Shown here one piece after another: positions 12,801-26,500 of a DNA stretch of 64,000 nt. Each line of letters opens with the position of its first letter. Within the stretch, counting starts at the first letter, position 1. The notes under the pieces are model-generated. The model was not told the origin of the DNA. It made no database searches and was given only the letters and a program-made list of their open reading frames with translations. Source of the DNA: Dromaius novaehollandiae. Taxonomy: Eukaryota; Chordata; Aves; Casuariiformes; Dromaiidae. The position numbers and the translations under genes were made by a program. Location of the stretch: NCBI RefSeq assembly GCF_036370855.1, contig NC_088112.1:18220469-18284468 (forward strand). Reading direction: 5' to 3'.

Positions 12801-15800
12801 TCTGTCACATAGAAATGAGAAAAAACTGCTAAGCCAACAGAGCAAGCCAAACTAGGATCTTTACAGATCCTAGACACATAAAAGTGTGTAAAGCCATATT
12901 GGTAGGGTCATGTCTGAAAAACCGCCTCAGATACAGTGTAAACTGCATTTTATTTCAATCTACTGCCAAAAGATGAAGGTCTGAGTCAAATCTGCCAGGA
13001 CCAAAACCTCTGATACCAGTGAGTCACCTGCTACTTACAGCATTAAACCATGCCTTGCAGCACAAGCCACTGAGTGTCTGTCAGACACCCACAGAAAAAC
13101 AGAGGAAAACAAACACTTGCTACCAGGATGCAGCAATAGGTGAGAGGAAACATTTACGGGGAGCTCAAGTGAGAAGGAAAATCGAGGGCTGTTTGAGGAG
13201 AGAGGCTGCGAGGTTTGGAGTCTGCTGCTGCTCGGCTTTTTCCCTTGGCGGCTGGCACTTGGAACCAGCGAGCTCGGCCTCCATGGGGCTTGGATGTAGT
13301 GACTCGTTTGGGCATAATCTTCGCGGGTTTGGGGGAGGCAGTGTTCATGTTTGGCACAAGATGTGCCCTGGAAATGCCAAGTTTCATGGAGATTGGGTGG
13401 ATGACTGCAAGAAGGGGGTTTCTTTCTCTTGGGTGTAACAGTGGGAATCAGATTGCATCTATTTCGATGTGGAGCTGAAGAGGGACAAGGCATCCTAACG
13501 CGAACAGCCGTTTAGAGGAACAGACGCTCGAGCAGATCAGTGTCTGTAGCTGAGCCAATAAGCTGACACAACTGATTTTATAATCACATTAGTGCTGTCT
13601 CGAAATAACACGCCCACTCAAATATAACAGCGATTTCATTTTCAAAATGTTGTGGTATTTTTGGTGCTAAAGGTCGGGGATTAATTTTTTCAAGGTCAAA
13701 ATCGCTGGGCTGGATGCTGTAAGCACCCTAATTGCTTTAGGTTCCAGTGAGAACTGAGCACCTTCCAGAAAGGTAGCAGGGCTGGGCTTGCTAAGAAGCA
13801 TTAGAAGGTTTCCCGTCCTTGGTGGAACAGAGAAAGGAATACAGCTTCACTGAAAGGATTTTCTTAGTTCTCTTTGTGCCTTTTGTTCCATCCTGCTGCC
13901 AAAAAAAATATCCATGTTTGGGAACGGAGACAGGTTCCCAGGCTAGGAGACAATGAATCCTGGGGGTGTAACTAAGGCAGTGATCTCTCTTTGGCAGGGT
14001 GTTGGTTGCAATGCTGTGCTGCTAGTGTGTAAATACTTGATACTTGTCCTCCAGTATACACTTTATTGTTAGCTAAGGTGTTTCTGCTACCTTATCTAGA
14101 CCATTAAGCCTTTAAAGGTGGGTGTGTACAGAGGTTGAGGGGAGGGAGAGGAGAGGAGAGGCTAAATGTAGATAGTCCTTCTGCCCTGGCTATTTTTTCC
14201 AACCCTGTGTTTCCCAAATAGCTCTGTAGTTTAGACAGTCTATACTAGGAGTCCCATTGCAGCAAAGAGCTAAAAGAGTAAACCAAAGATAATGAGAGTG
14301 GAAATTTCTTCTCCCCCTCCTTTTCAGTCTTATAAAGCTCAGTATGGGGGTGAATTTTTAAATATTTAGCCAGATGGAGATTCCTGCAACTGAACTTTCT
14401 TGGGGACTGACCTCAAACTGTAGTAGGTACGCTTCTGAAACAAAGTACTTGGCTTTGGCCTTGCCTTCTCCAGCAAATGTGGCAAGGTGTATGTGCATTA
14501 TTGGGGGGGGGGGGGGGAAGAAAAATTCCTACAAAATGTCCATGCACATGCCCTTCTCCCAAAGGCAGGGAGGGGAAACAAGCATGTGATGTATTAGTCA
14601 CGTTACTTAATATGCTATAGAACACATGACAGTTTGAGTGCTGGCCTAAAGTTGCTAGTTTAGTGTGACTTCTGCTCTTTACTTACAGTTTCTTTTTTTT
14701 TTTCTCCATATCTCTCCTTTCTGTGTCTGGACATTAGTAACAGTAGCATCTCTTGCAAGCAACAGCTCTCAGGAAGACAGAGAAGTCCTGGGTGAACACT
14801 GAGAGTGCTCTCCAGCACGGCACTTCTCAGTGGAGCTGACCACTCTGGAATTAGATGTTCCACTGTCAAATTTCTCACTCTCTTTGCTTTAAACAAAAGG
14901 AAAATCGCCATTTTGTATTGAGATGAAATAGCATGAGGATTAGATTGTGGCATCTAGCATGCAGCTGGAGTAGTAAGATTTCATGTATTAATAATAATCA
15001 GCTCCAGAGATGTACTAACTCCCTATTAAGTTTAGACTTTTTTTGATCCAGAAGGAAAAAGGACTATAGGTGACTCTGTCATTTCAAGCCATGTTGTGCT
15101 GCGTTGCTGTGTGCTAGGCTAGTTACGGAGACATGATATGCTTGATTTCTGGGAGACAGGACTGTAGATGAATTTTTGATGGATGCCTAAGTAGCAGTTC
15201 TCTCTGTGTTGCAAAATCATTCCACTTTCAACAGCCTGGGACCTCTTGGCAGCCTAAGGATGTGTTAGGTTTTTGGCAAAATAAGATAAACCTTGACATT
15301 GTTCAGCTGCCTAAGAAAACAAGGCTGCTCAAGCAGAGAAACACACCAGATAGTTCAGAGATCAGCTAGAAAAGATATTAGGCTGTTTCCAGACTGAAAA
15401 TTTTTATTTCTACTTGAAGGGATACATATATCGTCTTTTCCAGAATTCTTTTTCCAATTTTATAAACTTGCTAAGGGGAGTAAGCTGAGTATATACATAC
15501 TAAATAGCATGTACAAGGTCACCAGTAACTACCATTAACATAAGAAAGTGGTAATCAGTAGATTCTGCATTTGTTATCTTTTGCCTGTTTAAATGAAAGC
15601 TTGTGAGTACACTATGTTAAATGCTGTTTTTGTTCCCTAAGATTTAAAGGAAGAAGATTAGACTATTTAGCCTCTTGATGGCTATCTCTGCATAACCTGA
15701 CCATAACAGAAAGTTTTCAGTAACTACTTCTATGGCTTGTTTTTCATAAATATGTGTAAGACACAGAAAACAGCTACAGTTTTATTAAGGCCTTGATGAC

Positions 15801-18800
15801 AAGGTTAACTTGAGCCCTGTACACTCAAACCAACTCCACTGGAGTTAGTCTGCTCTGAGCGAGAGTGACCACACCATGAAATAACATGGGAGCAGCAGAG
15901 ACGATTGTGTTGGCAGCAGACAAATGGTGCTTACTTGAACTGTAGCCTTTCCACAACTCGAGCTAAAAGCGCCACTGCAGCTGAAGCAAAGATCTTTGTA
16001 AGTGCAAAGAACAGGAATTTAAAAGGGATGAGGCCATTCAAGCTATAATTCAAGTTAACTTTGCAGTGGAAACTAGCCTTGAGGCATGTGTTCATGTCTG
16101 TCTACAGCTCAAACTGGTGAATATAGACAAAAGCAGCTAGGAAGTGAAAAGTGAAAGTGTGCAATTTTTTGCTTGTGCCTGGTGCATACATTGGATAATT
16201 TTTCCCGTTGGATGAATACTAGCTTGCATAAAATTCAAACAACTCAGCTGTCTGCAGATTGGGGGGGGGGTGAGTGTGGGAAGGGGAACAGAAGGGAGGA
16301 AATGGAACTGAGAAGATTGAATTAACCTTATGATGTCTTGAATTTCAAGAAGGGAAGATTTATCTCCTGTTAAGTCTGCAACCATGCAATTAAGATGTGA
16401 ACAAGCCTTAAAAGCTACATTTGTCCCATATTCTTAGACTTCTACTCTAAAGGTAGATCTTCCAAACTGAAGATTCAGACACCAAAAGTATTCAAAAGCA
16501 GGGAAAAATGTGTAAATGTTTACTTTAATCAAAAAACTCTGGTAGAAAACCAACTAAAGACATCTGGCATTTACATAGAACATGTGCTTTTGATATTGAA
16601 TTAAGTTAAAAAAATCCTTATGTATGTGTCTAGTAATGGCAGACAATCTTGAGGATGGAATATATCTCGGAAAAAACAATGGATGTCTGGGTGTGGAGTT
16701 TCTCTTTCCATAAAATAGATGGCGTGTCACCTGTTTGCTTGAGTGTTGTTAAGCTTCATTTGTTAGTACAGGGCAAAGCTTTAAAAAAATGGACTTTGAT
16801 TTTTAGGTGCCCTTTTGGACATCATGAGTCAGAGAAACTGAATACTTGCTCTTCCTAGAGCCTCCATTGAGAGTTATGAGTGTCCATCACTTCCAGATGC
16901 CTTGTGTTGGACATTCTGAAACAAAATGCTTGTTAGCAAATTTTGTAACACTGGAAAAGAGGAACAAAGTAAGGACTCAGTTCAGGGACATGCCTATTTT
17001 TCTGGAAAAAAACATACAGGAAAGGAAAATTTTCTGCAGAGCAACCAGCTGAGAAGTGTTACTGTTTGCCATTCCTTCTTTGGTGTTGAAATGTTTGTCA
17101 ATATTTTTGTAAGATACCAATAGGGTCTGTTTGAGACAAAAACTGAGCACTTTCAAGTCCAGGAAAGTCAAATAATATGTGTGTAGAATTAAAATGAGAG
17201 AATGAGAAAAAGAATGAATTAAAAATATGTGTAGATAAATAAAAGCAGGAATAATTTTTCCCCAAGTAAAAACTTGGTATATGATATACAGATATTACAG
17301 CAGACCAAGTCTTGCTTTGCTATGCATCAGATTTCCATGTTCTTCCAGTAAGATAATGATCAAATATGAAGGTAAAGAATTATGCAACAGGTCTATCAAA
17401 CTTCAAAAGATTGGATGATATTGCAAAATTGATTAGGTTATGCAGTATTATCTCGGTTTGTGCTAAGCCTTGCTCGATAGTGAGCTCAGTCAGGATAGGG
17501 CTATTTTTCTCTCCTTTGCTCAATTTCTAATGAGGAGCAGTATAGGGCTGCTGCTGGAATTAGACTTAATTAGAAGCTAGTTTTCAGAGTGTGTTTATTC
17601 TGAAGTCTCCCTTAAAGGTCCGGAGTCTCACATTGGGGGCCAATGAAAGAGAAATGGTTCTAGTTCTACTGTGGTGTATACTGAATACTCTTATGTTGGT
17701 GACTTATGAATACCATTTTCTGAAAACAAGCGAATTATGCTAGTATCTTTTCAGATCTACTGAGTTGCTTTGTGAGTGCCTAGCAGCAGAATCTCTGTAA
17801 AACTTTCGGGTTGAGCAACTTAGCTGGGCTTGTAAGATAACGCAGTGAGCTACAGAAATTGCTCACCCTTAGGGGTGTGGCTCTGGGCATGGACTTGCTG
17901 ATGTGATGGGGATGCCACGGCACTGTGCCTCTTCGGTCCGATGAGCGAGATGCTGACTGGCCGCATCTGCTGAGCTCCTGGAGCTGTGCAGCAGCTGGGG
18001 AATGGGTCCTTCCACTTGTGAGCAGCCCCACGCTGTGGCCTTGTCATAGACTCTGCGCAAGACAGTGCTATGTCATATGTCCTGACAGGCAGTGACAGCC
18101 CTGTGCCACGTGCTGTGACTGCAGCCATGCACCTGCACCACCCCTGCTCGTGCCGAGGCTGCTCTGTGTGCGCCTGAGGGTTTGGAGGGGCTAAAGGAGC
18201 CTGTGCAGAGCTCCACGCTGTCACGACGAGACTGCTTAAACTAGCTGGGCATCTGTAAGCTGTGCTGCAGTCTGCGTATCCTATAAGTGGGAGAATGACA
18301 AAATGATACCATAACATGTGAGATGCACGTTGAGATAGAGGGAAAGGGATGGAAACAGCTATCACAGCGCTCCATAGCGATTTTTAACAGTAGCCTGAGA
18401 AGCTGATACTTTCAGTAGCTGTGTGATGGGGTTCTAATCATGCCGCCACTCATTAATTTGCCCCCTCTCTCCCCTCTATTTTTACTACTTAAAAAGTACG
18501 GCTGAAATGCCAGGACTCTCAGGTTCTCCTCAAACTTTCAGAACTAGGATGTGAGAACACAAAAAGAGCAGAAAAGCCTAAAATGGCAGCTTGGGACTGC
18601 ATATGTCTGCCCCCTGCAAAGAGCATTGGAAGCATTTGAAAAGAGGTAGGACAAGCTGGCACGAAATGGCGTACTCGGAGCCAGTTCAGAGCAGGGAATA
18701 TACTGCCTTGGACTCAAAACCAGTGAACAGGTGCTGTGCAATGCCTGCCTACCTGCCTGCCTCTATAGTGTCTGTCTCCTCTCTCTCCATGTGTTTTCTG

Positions 18801-19850
18801 TGTCAGATTTCTTGCAGTTTTATTCCTGTCAAGTAGCCAACATATCTGCTGAAGAGCCAGCTGGAGTCCGTTCTCTCCCATGTTTCATCAACAAAATTGC
18901 CAGCTTGTTCTGATTCAGTATCTTTATTGTTGTTGATGAGGCTAAATGAATCAGAAAGAACACAGCTATGTATACAAAATACAAATTCTGGAACCTCGTC
19001 CTGATGTGAGGAAATCTTATTATCTGTTCAAGTGGAGAAAACTGCTTTGGAAGCAGACTGACAGAAAATAAAAACCTCCTGAGGTCATTTACTTTGACCC
19101 TATGCATTTTATTGTCTTTGTAAGGTAACTTCCAATGATACCCAACCTTCTAGCAAAAAATACAGCTTTAGATTAAAACATAAGCTAACTTACTGTAGGA
19201 TTGTGACTCTCCCTTCTTCAGATTCTGAATGTGAAAACTCTTAATGAAATTTTACAAAAATATGCATCTCTAGATGAAGATTCAGAATGCATTTTGTAAA
19301 GCCTGAAACAAAACCCTCCAAGTTATTGGAAACTTAGAAGTTTCAATTAATCTCATCCTACTTCTGTCATTTTTTCCTTTCATGTATTTCTTTGTAAGGA
19401 TTTTTTTTTTAATGGAAAAGAAAAAAAGCTTTTCCTAAGAGGATTTTTACTAAGTAAATCTGAATTTCCTTAAATGCTTATTAAACCCACCACCTATGGC
19501 TGCAGGCACTGCATTACAGGAAAAGCTGTTGTAGCCTCAATGCGGCATGTGGGAGCTGTAGTCTGAGGCACGGCTTTTAACGCTGCATGTGTAAGCTCGC
19601 ATCTCCACGCTCACTTATGCTAACTTAGTTTAAGGGTGCTAAATTTTGTATTTCACAATGCTCGTGGTCCAAGGGCACTTCATTACTGCTGGCATGCTCA
19701 TGCTTGGGAAATGCTGGGGAGCGATCGCTCTCCACGCTCTGCTTTAGTCCAGAAAATGCTCCAGTGCTTCCTGCAGCTCGCGTGTGGCTATGAGGAACAC
19801 AAAAATGTAACAGAAATCTCAGTTGGTATTAACGCCCTTGATTACGCCCC
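9900..19850. other. Intergenic DNA between the divergent genes, no gene supported
   Basis: Frames on both strands were examined. The longest, a 171-codon minus-strand frame at 17850-18365, has no recognisable family and lies in a locally GC-richer patch. The AT-rich remainder shows no coding signature, RNA gene or clear transposable element. It presumably holds regulatory DNA for one or both flanking genes, which is inference. Confidence 0.55.
14503..14517 (+). repeat. G homopolymer
   Basis: Fifteen consecutive G follow ATTATT. The run can form G-quadruplex-like structures and is likely length-variable. A shorter run of ten G is at 16261-16270. Confidence 0.9.
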
Positions 19851-20218
19851 GGGCACCCCTGAATCCGCACGGCCAGCAGGAAGAATCACCGCGGGGTTAA
19901 AAATAAAGTTCATCCCTCGGTCAGCGCCTGAATTGTTCCCCGTCGCGGCCTGTCAGCGCCTGAGGCGGCGCCCGCCGGGCCCCGGCTGGGGGGGGGCAGC
20001 GCGGGGCCGCCCGCTGGCCACGGCCACGGCCGCCTTCCCGCCCGGCGGGACCGGGGACCGGCCCCGCCCCGGGGTGCGTGTGGGGCGCTGCTGCGAGCGG
20101 CCCGAGGCGTCCCTGAGGGGCTGCAGGGCGCCGCCCGCCTCCGCCTCGGCGCCGCCGCCTCCCGCCTTCCCTCAGCGCCGCCGCGGCGCCACCGACGACC
20201 CCTCCCCCCGCCCCGCAG

Positions 20219-20226
20219 CACGTGAC
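20219..20226 (+). promoter_or_regulatory. E-box CACGTGAC
   Basis: CACGTGAC is a canonical E-box core of the kind bound by USF, MYC/MAX and TFE-type bHLH-ZIP factors. It lies in the CpG island about 80 bases upstream of the likely start region. Use of the site is inference. Confidence 0.5.
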
Positions 20227-20268
20227 CCCCAGGGAGGGGGCGCGCGCTGCACCTGTCAGTCAGCGCGT

Positions 20269-20276
20269 CACTTCCG
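20269..20276 (+). promoter_or_regulatory. ETS-type site CACTTCCG
   Basis: CACTTCCG is the reverse complement of the ETS/GABP core CGGAAGTG, common near start sites of TATA-less CpG-island promoters. It sits just upstream of the presumed first exon. Confidence 0.5.
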
Positions 20277-20299
20277 CCCGTTGCCGCCGCTACCGTTGG

Positions 20300-20539
20300 G
20301 GACCCCCCGGCTCGCGGAGGCGCGCTCGAGCGACGCAGCGGCTCTGGGGACGGACGGCGCCCGGCTCGGCAGCGCGGCGGCCGCGGGAGACGGCGCGGGA
20401 GGCGGCGGCCGCGGCAGGAGGGCTGCGAGGAGAGCGCGGAGGCGCGGAGAGGCCCGCACCGGCCCCCCGGGGTAGGAAGAGGCGGAGGAACCTGCTGCCG
20501 GTGCTGAGGACGGCGGGGAGGGCGAGTCACCCGGCAACG
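20300..20539 (+). other. FAM13B: Putative non-coding exon 1 of FAM13B
   Basis: The 3' boundary is inferred from the donor GCAACG|gtgagg at 20540. The 5' boundary is an estimate from promoter motifs. Joined directly to the acceptor at 32085, the frame of the FAM13B start has a TGA at 20505-20507 and no ATG before 32120, which supports 32120 as the initiator. Further non-coding 5' exons in intron 1 cannot be excluded. Confidence 0.5.
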
Positions 20540-23500
20540 GTGAGGGGCCGGCGGGGCGCATGCGCGGCGGCGGGGCGGGGGCGCGGCCGGGGCCCCTCGG
20601 CGGCGGGCCCGGCACCCCCCGGCCTCCGCGGCGCCTTCAGGAAGCTTCTGGGCGCAGCGCGGGGCCGCGGCGGCTGGGCTGTTGCGCGGCGCAGAAGTTG
20701 CTGGAGCCCGCCGGAGGCAGCTGTCAAGCGGCGCGGTTGCTTCCCGGCCGGCGCCGCTGCGCGGGGGAACCTCCCCGCGAGCGCTGACAGCCGGCGGCGG
20801 CCTCTCGGCTCCGTCCCCCGAGCCGTGCTGTGCCGCGGGGGAGCCGCCTGGGTCCCCCGCCGCGGGGCGTAGCGCGCTGACAGCGGTGGCCTTGCGGCTC
20901 CGCGCCCGCCAAGTTGGTAGCAGAAGTTCAAGGCGGCTGGTCCCCGGGTCCTCCGTGCGCGCAAGGGCGTTGCTAGCGCCGCGGGTTTCAGTTTAGAGAC
21001 CTAAGGCTCCAGCCTGAGACCAAATGTGTCTTCCGAGGGCTCTGCCAGTGCGGGCTCCCATTGTTCTTGGGAGCTCCTCGGGGATTTAAACATTTGTGTG
21101 TAAATGCTTCTTGCTACCAAAGAGCTGCTTTAATGTGACGCACTTCAGTGATGGACTGCTTCTTCCAGGTTTACAAACAAGCAAACATGCAAACCCCCCC
21201 CCCCAAACATCAAACACTACAACTTCTACCACAGAACAGGCTTGTTCTTGATGCCCTCAGTCTGGTTGCCTTTTTTCTTTTTTAATTTGTTGTTGCTGTC
21301 AGACTCAAGGGGGAGAAGAGGTAAAGGATGAAAAAGTAAATGCAGCCTGTACACTCTTTTCTAGCCTTGCCTGTGTAGAAGAAGTGAAACTGAGTGTAAC
21401 AAAATCACACTTTTTTTGGCTTGTGTTCCTGAGTGTCCTCGGGAATGGGATAGTTTGTACATGACTTAGAATAAATTACTGAATTGCATTAGTATTTAGG
21501 TTAGAAATCTGCCGTTGCAGCTTGTCTGTTTTCTGTGCAATGTAATCTGCCAGCATTATGAAAAAGATCAAGTTTGTTGGCTTACATTGTAACAAATTCT
21601 GCTGTCTCATTAGCCCTTTTATGGTTTTTTTTACTGCTTGTTACTAATAAGGTGCTTTATGTGCTTTTTTTGTTGCATGATATTTGAAGGTATTTAGAAT
21701 GTCTTTATCTGTTTTTCCCCTCTATTTTGTATGTTGTCTAGCACAATAGGGGCCCTTTTCTTGTCTTCACAAAATTATAACAAATCAAATATTTCTATTG
21801 ATGTTTTGAAAGCACCTTCCTAAAATAGTACAGTAACATTTCCAGTAAGAGCAATCAAGTAGTGTTTCATAGTTACTTTAAAAGAAGCTGTCAAGACAGG
21901 ACCTCATATGATAATTTCTAATTCTTTCAAGTTCTGGCACAGGCAGTACGCCAAAACATCTGAGTTTGGCAAATTGCAGTTTTGGTCTGCTCAGTCTTAC
22001 TTGATATGGACTCTTCTGCTGTACTCACTGCTTGTGATATCGGAGGCCCTTCTAACAGCTCATTAAATGACTTCATTTAACGTCTGTCACGTAGGGATCG
22101 TAATGAGACCTGTGCTGATGGTAAAGCTTTTATTTCTGATGTACATAGCAACATGTTTGCAAAAGCAGGTGAGGCTGAAGGTGCCTTTGCATTTGGAACG
22201 TACATGAGTCAGTTTCGTGATAGCCCTACCTTCCGTGTGGGTGTGGCTTTTTTTCCTCCTTTTTTTTCCCCCCCTCTCCATTTCAGATATTCAGTCTTTT
22301 GATCTCCGGTCAAATGTTTATAGCTTAGCAGTGATGATGCCTTCTAGGGCTCGTTAGAAAGTGAGTAAAACCTCAGCCAAGGTCTCAGCCAAGTCTGAGT
22401 GAATTTTTTTGAACAGACGCTGCAGCTTTAAGGAAGAGGAAGTGATGTTTGTAAGAGAATGCCTTTAAATTGTCCCTATATTTTGTGCATAACACCAAAT
22501 TATTTTTGCTGCCAGCTTAGCAGACAAAATAAAAAAATGAGTAGCCATTAGGATGAGAGTGAGCTGACTTCTTGCAAGACAATTCAGTATTTGGATCTGT
22601 AAGGATGAAATATGGTGAACCTTTAACTATTTTTCTCCCCTTGCAAACACAGTTTTATATTCGCTAATCCTTTGAAATATGAGGACTGTTACTTAAGACC
22701 TGAAAAAATCAGATTTTATCCAACACATCTGAAAAAGACTTGCAGAATGGAGGGAAATATTAAATCCTCTTTGGTGGAATCTGAAAGAGTGAGAACTTTT
22801 ACTTGTAATGCTGTTTTTAAAGTGACTGATATATCAGTTGTTCAGCAGAGACACTGTGTACATTTCATGTCAAAGTTATATTCAGGCAGAGAATATACCA
22901 GACTTGCTCCCTGGAAAGTTATCTGAAATTAGGAAGTTCATTTTTGAGTTTCTCACTTATTGTATTATTTTGCAATAAGTTACAAATATTACCTGTAAGT
23001 AACTACTTTATTTCAGAATAATGACTAGCTGTCTCAAGGTCTTAGTAAATTCAATTTTGTTTCTGTAGTTTTGTCTTTGGTTCCTAGCCAGCTGATGGGA
23101 CTTGGGAAAGTTCAGTCAGTTCAGGTGAAATCTGTATACTCTTACAATCTAAATGATAATGTGCTTATTACCAGATCTTCTACCATGTGCATTTTCTTTG
23201 TAGAGCTGATTTACTTTGAAGTCTTAGAAAACGTAGTTTAGAAGGTGATTACTGTGCTGAAATTCTGTATTTGCAACATACAGGTCAACTCATTCAATGC
23301 TAGAAATGTATAATATTTTGCAGTTGGATCTAGGACTTTATTCTGACTATACTGAAATGAATAGTTCTGCTGTGATAGTGATTCATTATACTCTTACAGT
23401 CCCTCACCTCTGAATGTATGAAATCATATATCCAGTGTGTTTGTCTTAAAAAAAGAAAAGTATGACAAATTGGAGGTTAAAATGAAGATACTGCATTATG

Positions 23501-26500
23501 TTTGTGTTCAAACAACTTGTAACAAAGACTGTGGTTCAATTCACACACACAAAGAGGAAGGATATATGGATTATGTTTTTTTTATATATATACTGAGAGA
23601 TTTGAATGGCTTATTTTTGTCACTTGTCTGGACATCTGTAAAGAATTTTGGGTGGCTGCTCCATCAGAACAGAGTATCTGGAGGGAGCCCTATATTGATT
23701 GTCCAGGTTTCGGTCTTGCTGGTTGCTCTGTTAATACATTTCTTCTGTTCAGTGTTCCCTGCAGTGTATTAAGGATTAAAAATTTGTTCTCAGTTGTGTA
23801 AAATGACAATTCTTGGACAAAATAAAAGAGATGAAAGTTGGGCTCTTACGGATGTGGTTCCTTCTTCCTTTACGCTCTCTGTTTTTGGGTGGGCACATTA
23901 GAAAGCATTTTTTCTTCATTGTTGGACTTCACATTTCACTAAATGTCTTGTTTTCCTGTCATTGTTCGAATCTTTCCAGGAGATTTCTTTAGCAGTCGCT
24001 TCTTTCTTTCTTTCTTTTTTCTTTTTCTCAAATTCAATAGTCATTGCCACAGATTTGAACTCTTCATTAAAATGTCTTAGTCCTCCAGTGAAGATGCTAA
24101 GATTGTCCTTTATTTTGATGTCATGTGATCAGCATTGTGACAGAGGCCGTCTTTCTATAGCGAATGGTTATGTACCACATTTTGTAGTGCATTGAGTTAC
24201 TATGTGTATTTCTGCTCACCTGTCAGGGAGGGGGAGTAACATGCTGATGATAAATGTATGTAATAGGATAACTCATGTATAATAAATTAAGTGCATTATA
24301 TATTTATAGTTTGCTTTTTTGGTGTCTCTGAGGCAGCTTAACTTCTGTTCTCAAGTCCCTCTTAACAGCAGTGACAATTGTTAAGCTGCTTTGGTTTTAT
24401 AATATGAACCTCTGAAGTTGCATAGTTTTACTGGTAATTTCTTCTTGTGAGTTACCTTACTGTACTTTTATAGTGCTGTTGCACTAAAGTTATGCGTTAT
24501 CTGATGTATTGGCAGGTATACATGTGGTTGGTTGAATACGGCTTTACTTTGGGGGGAGGCAAGTAGGATGAATATAATTAGCTGTTACACAAGATACAGA
24601 AGCCTTTTTATTTATTAACTACTGCCGTTAAGAATGTGATGGGATTGTGCTAGCAGGAAGTTTCTTTATAATTCTGCACATGTGCACTGGCAGCAGCAGC
24701 TGAGAGAGCAAATCTGGCAGCATTCAGTGGTGGGTGTGAAGCAGCAAGCAAACATCTACTTTTTTCTGGTATCTCTGATGGTTTTTATTAATTCATCTTG
24801 CTAAAATATCATTACAGAAGAATCTTGAATTCCAATAATGCTGCTAAAGCCTTTGGATTTTATCTAGTAAGTGAATATAAAATGTTGTTTTTGTGTATCG
24901 AAAGGCTTGAAAATCAGCTAACAGATTTCAGTGATCTCTCAGCTTGCTGTTTTAGAAATCGTAGATTTTTGGGAGTGATGTTTAAATCAGTTACTGTGTT
25001 TCAGGCTTTACTAAAATTGCTACAGTGCAGTTGATAAATGGTTCATTTATTTCATTGAATTTTAAGTTTCATAATTTTTTCCTAAATCTTGCGTTTAGTC
25101 TAACTAATGTCTGTGTGGCAGACATTAGATACACTTCTGGTGAAGATCTGTATTTAATGATGGGCTCTTTTCAGAGAAAATGTGATCAGGTTCAGTGTGC
25201 TGAAACTGTAGCTTGAATTTTAATTGGGGGAAAAAGTTCTAATAAATGCTGTTGTTTTCTAGCTTGGTGATTTTAAGTATAAAAACCAAAAGTCCATCCA
25301 TTTTGCTAGTGTGCTTCTCAGGAGAGCTTTCAGGAATTGTTTGGTTGCCTTTCTTCCATGGTGATGACACAAATGCTTAATTTGAATAGTTCTAATTTGT
25401 AAGTCGCAAGGGTTGCTGCTGTATTTCCAGGGGTGGGGAAGAACTGCGTTCCAGATCTGCTAAATCTAATGCTGTGTTTTTCGTGCTTACATTTGTTTTG
25501 TCAGTATTACCAGGTTGAGTATTTTCTGAGGCTATCTAGGTTCAAAGTAGAAGTTCTAGTGGCAGATAATACAGTATTTCAGCTAATTCAGTTGAGGTCT
25601 GGTGTGTGTGAGTACACATGTGAAGGTGTATGCGTGCAAGTAGCGAGCTTATTTATAAAAGAGCTGGGGTTGAATACTTTTGTTGAATGCTTTTTGGATT
25701 GTGTGCAAAACTGCACCTGTCTTGTTTCCTTTCAGTTCCTATTTAACTAGAAAGCAAAGCTGTCAGTGAAGATGCAATAACCATACTAAGAAATGAGGGA
25801 AGAAGGGAAAATCACATGTGCTTGAAAAGACATTTATTCTAAAATGGTTTCCTTGAACATTGCAAGCTGAATTCTGTAGTTATGTGTTTTAAAATATTAT
25901 GCCTTTAAGGGGATGGAGAATGTACTCTTAAGAAGCCTAGCTTTTTAAATTTAAAATAATAACTAAGCCCAATTGTCTGATTTGCCAGTCCAGCCTTTTG
26001 ACTAAAATGGCTTTCAATCGCTCATTTCACTGACAGTCAGAAAGAGGAAATACTGCTTTTAGATAACCTAAGCTAGTCTTGCTTTTGCTTTTTTTTTTTT
26101 TTAAACTTATGTAAATATATTATTTTTGCTATGACCACTTAAATATATTAATGGATACTTTATATCTTTAAAACTAAATATCCTTTCTATTCTGGTGGAG
26201 GATATTCTGTATATCTTTACTTTTGATAACAGTTACACTGTTGTGAGAAGTATCACTTGTACTTTTGTGTCCTGGGTTTTTGCTGTTCCGTTTGCTTAAA
26301 GCTCCTTTTCCAAGCTCTTTCCCCTGCCCCAACCTGGCCATACTTTCAGTTTTGAGTGGATTAATTCAAATGAGCACAATGTTCTTTTTTGTATTTGTTA
26401 GCTGAACAAAAGCTGAAAATTACATGGGTAAAAGCTCTTCTGTCTGAAAGCATTTCATCCATTGCAAATGCTAACAGTCATGTGAGTATACATTTGTATA

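Larger units (their letters stand above)
19900..21000 (+). promoter_or_regulatory. FAM13B: CpG-island promoter of FAM13B
   Basis: About 1.1 kb is extremely GC- and CpG-rich, in sharp contrast to the AT-rich DNA on both sides. It lies upstream of the first coding exon of FAM13B on the same strand, with no TATA box, typical of a broad housekeeping-type promoter. Long frames here, such as 279 codons from 19636, are CpG-island artefacts. E-box, ETS and NRF1-type sites are listed separately. Assignment to FAM13B rests on position and on the donor at 20540. Confidence 0.85.

Noticed and set aside
17850..18365. 171-codon minus-strand open frame
   Set aside because: No recognisable domain, no supporting splice or promoter signals, and a locally GC-rich setting. 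Chance is the simpler explanation.
19636..20475. 279-codon open frame over the FAM13B promoter
   Set aside because: CpG-island artefact: stop codons are rare in such GC-rich DNA, several overlapping frames are equally long, and the product is a low-complexity A/R/P/G sequence.
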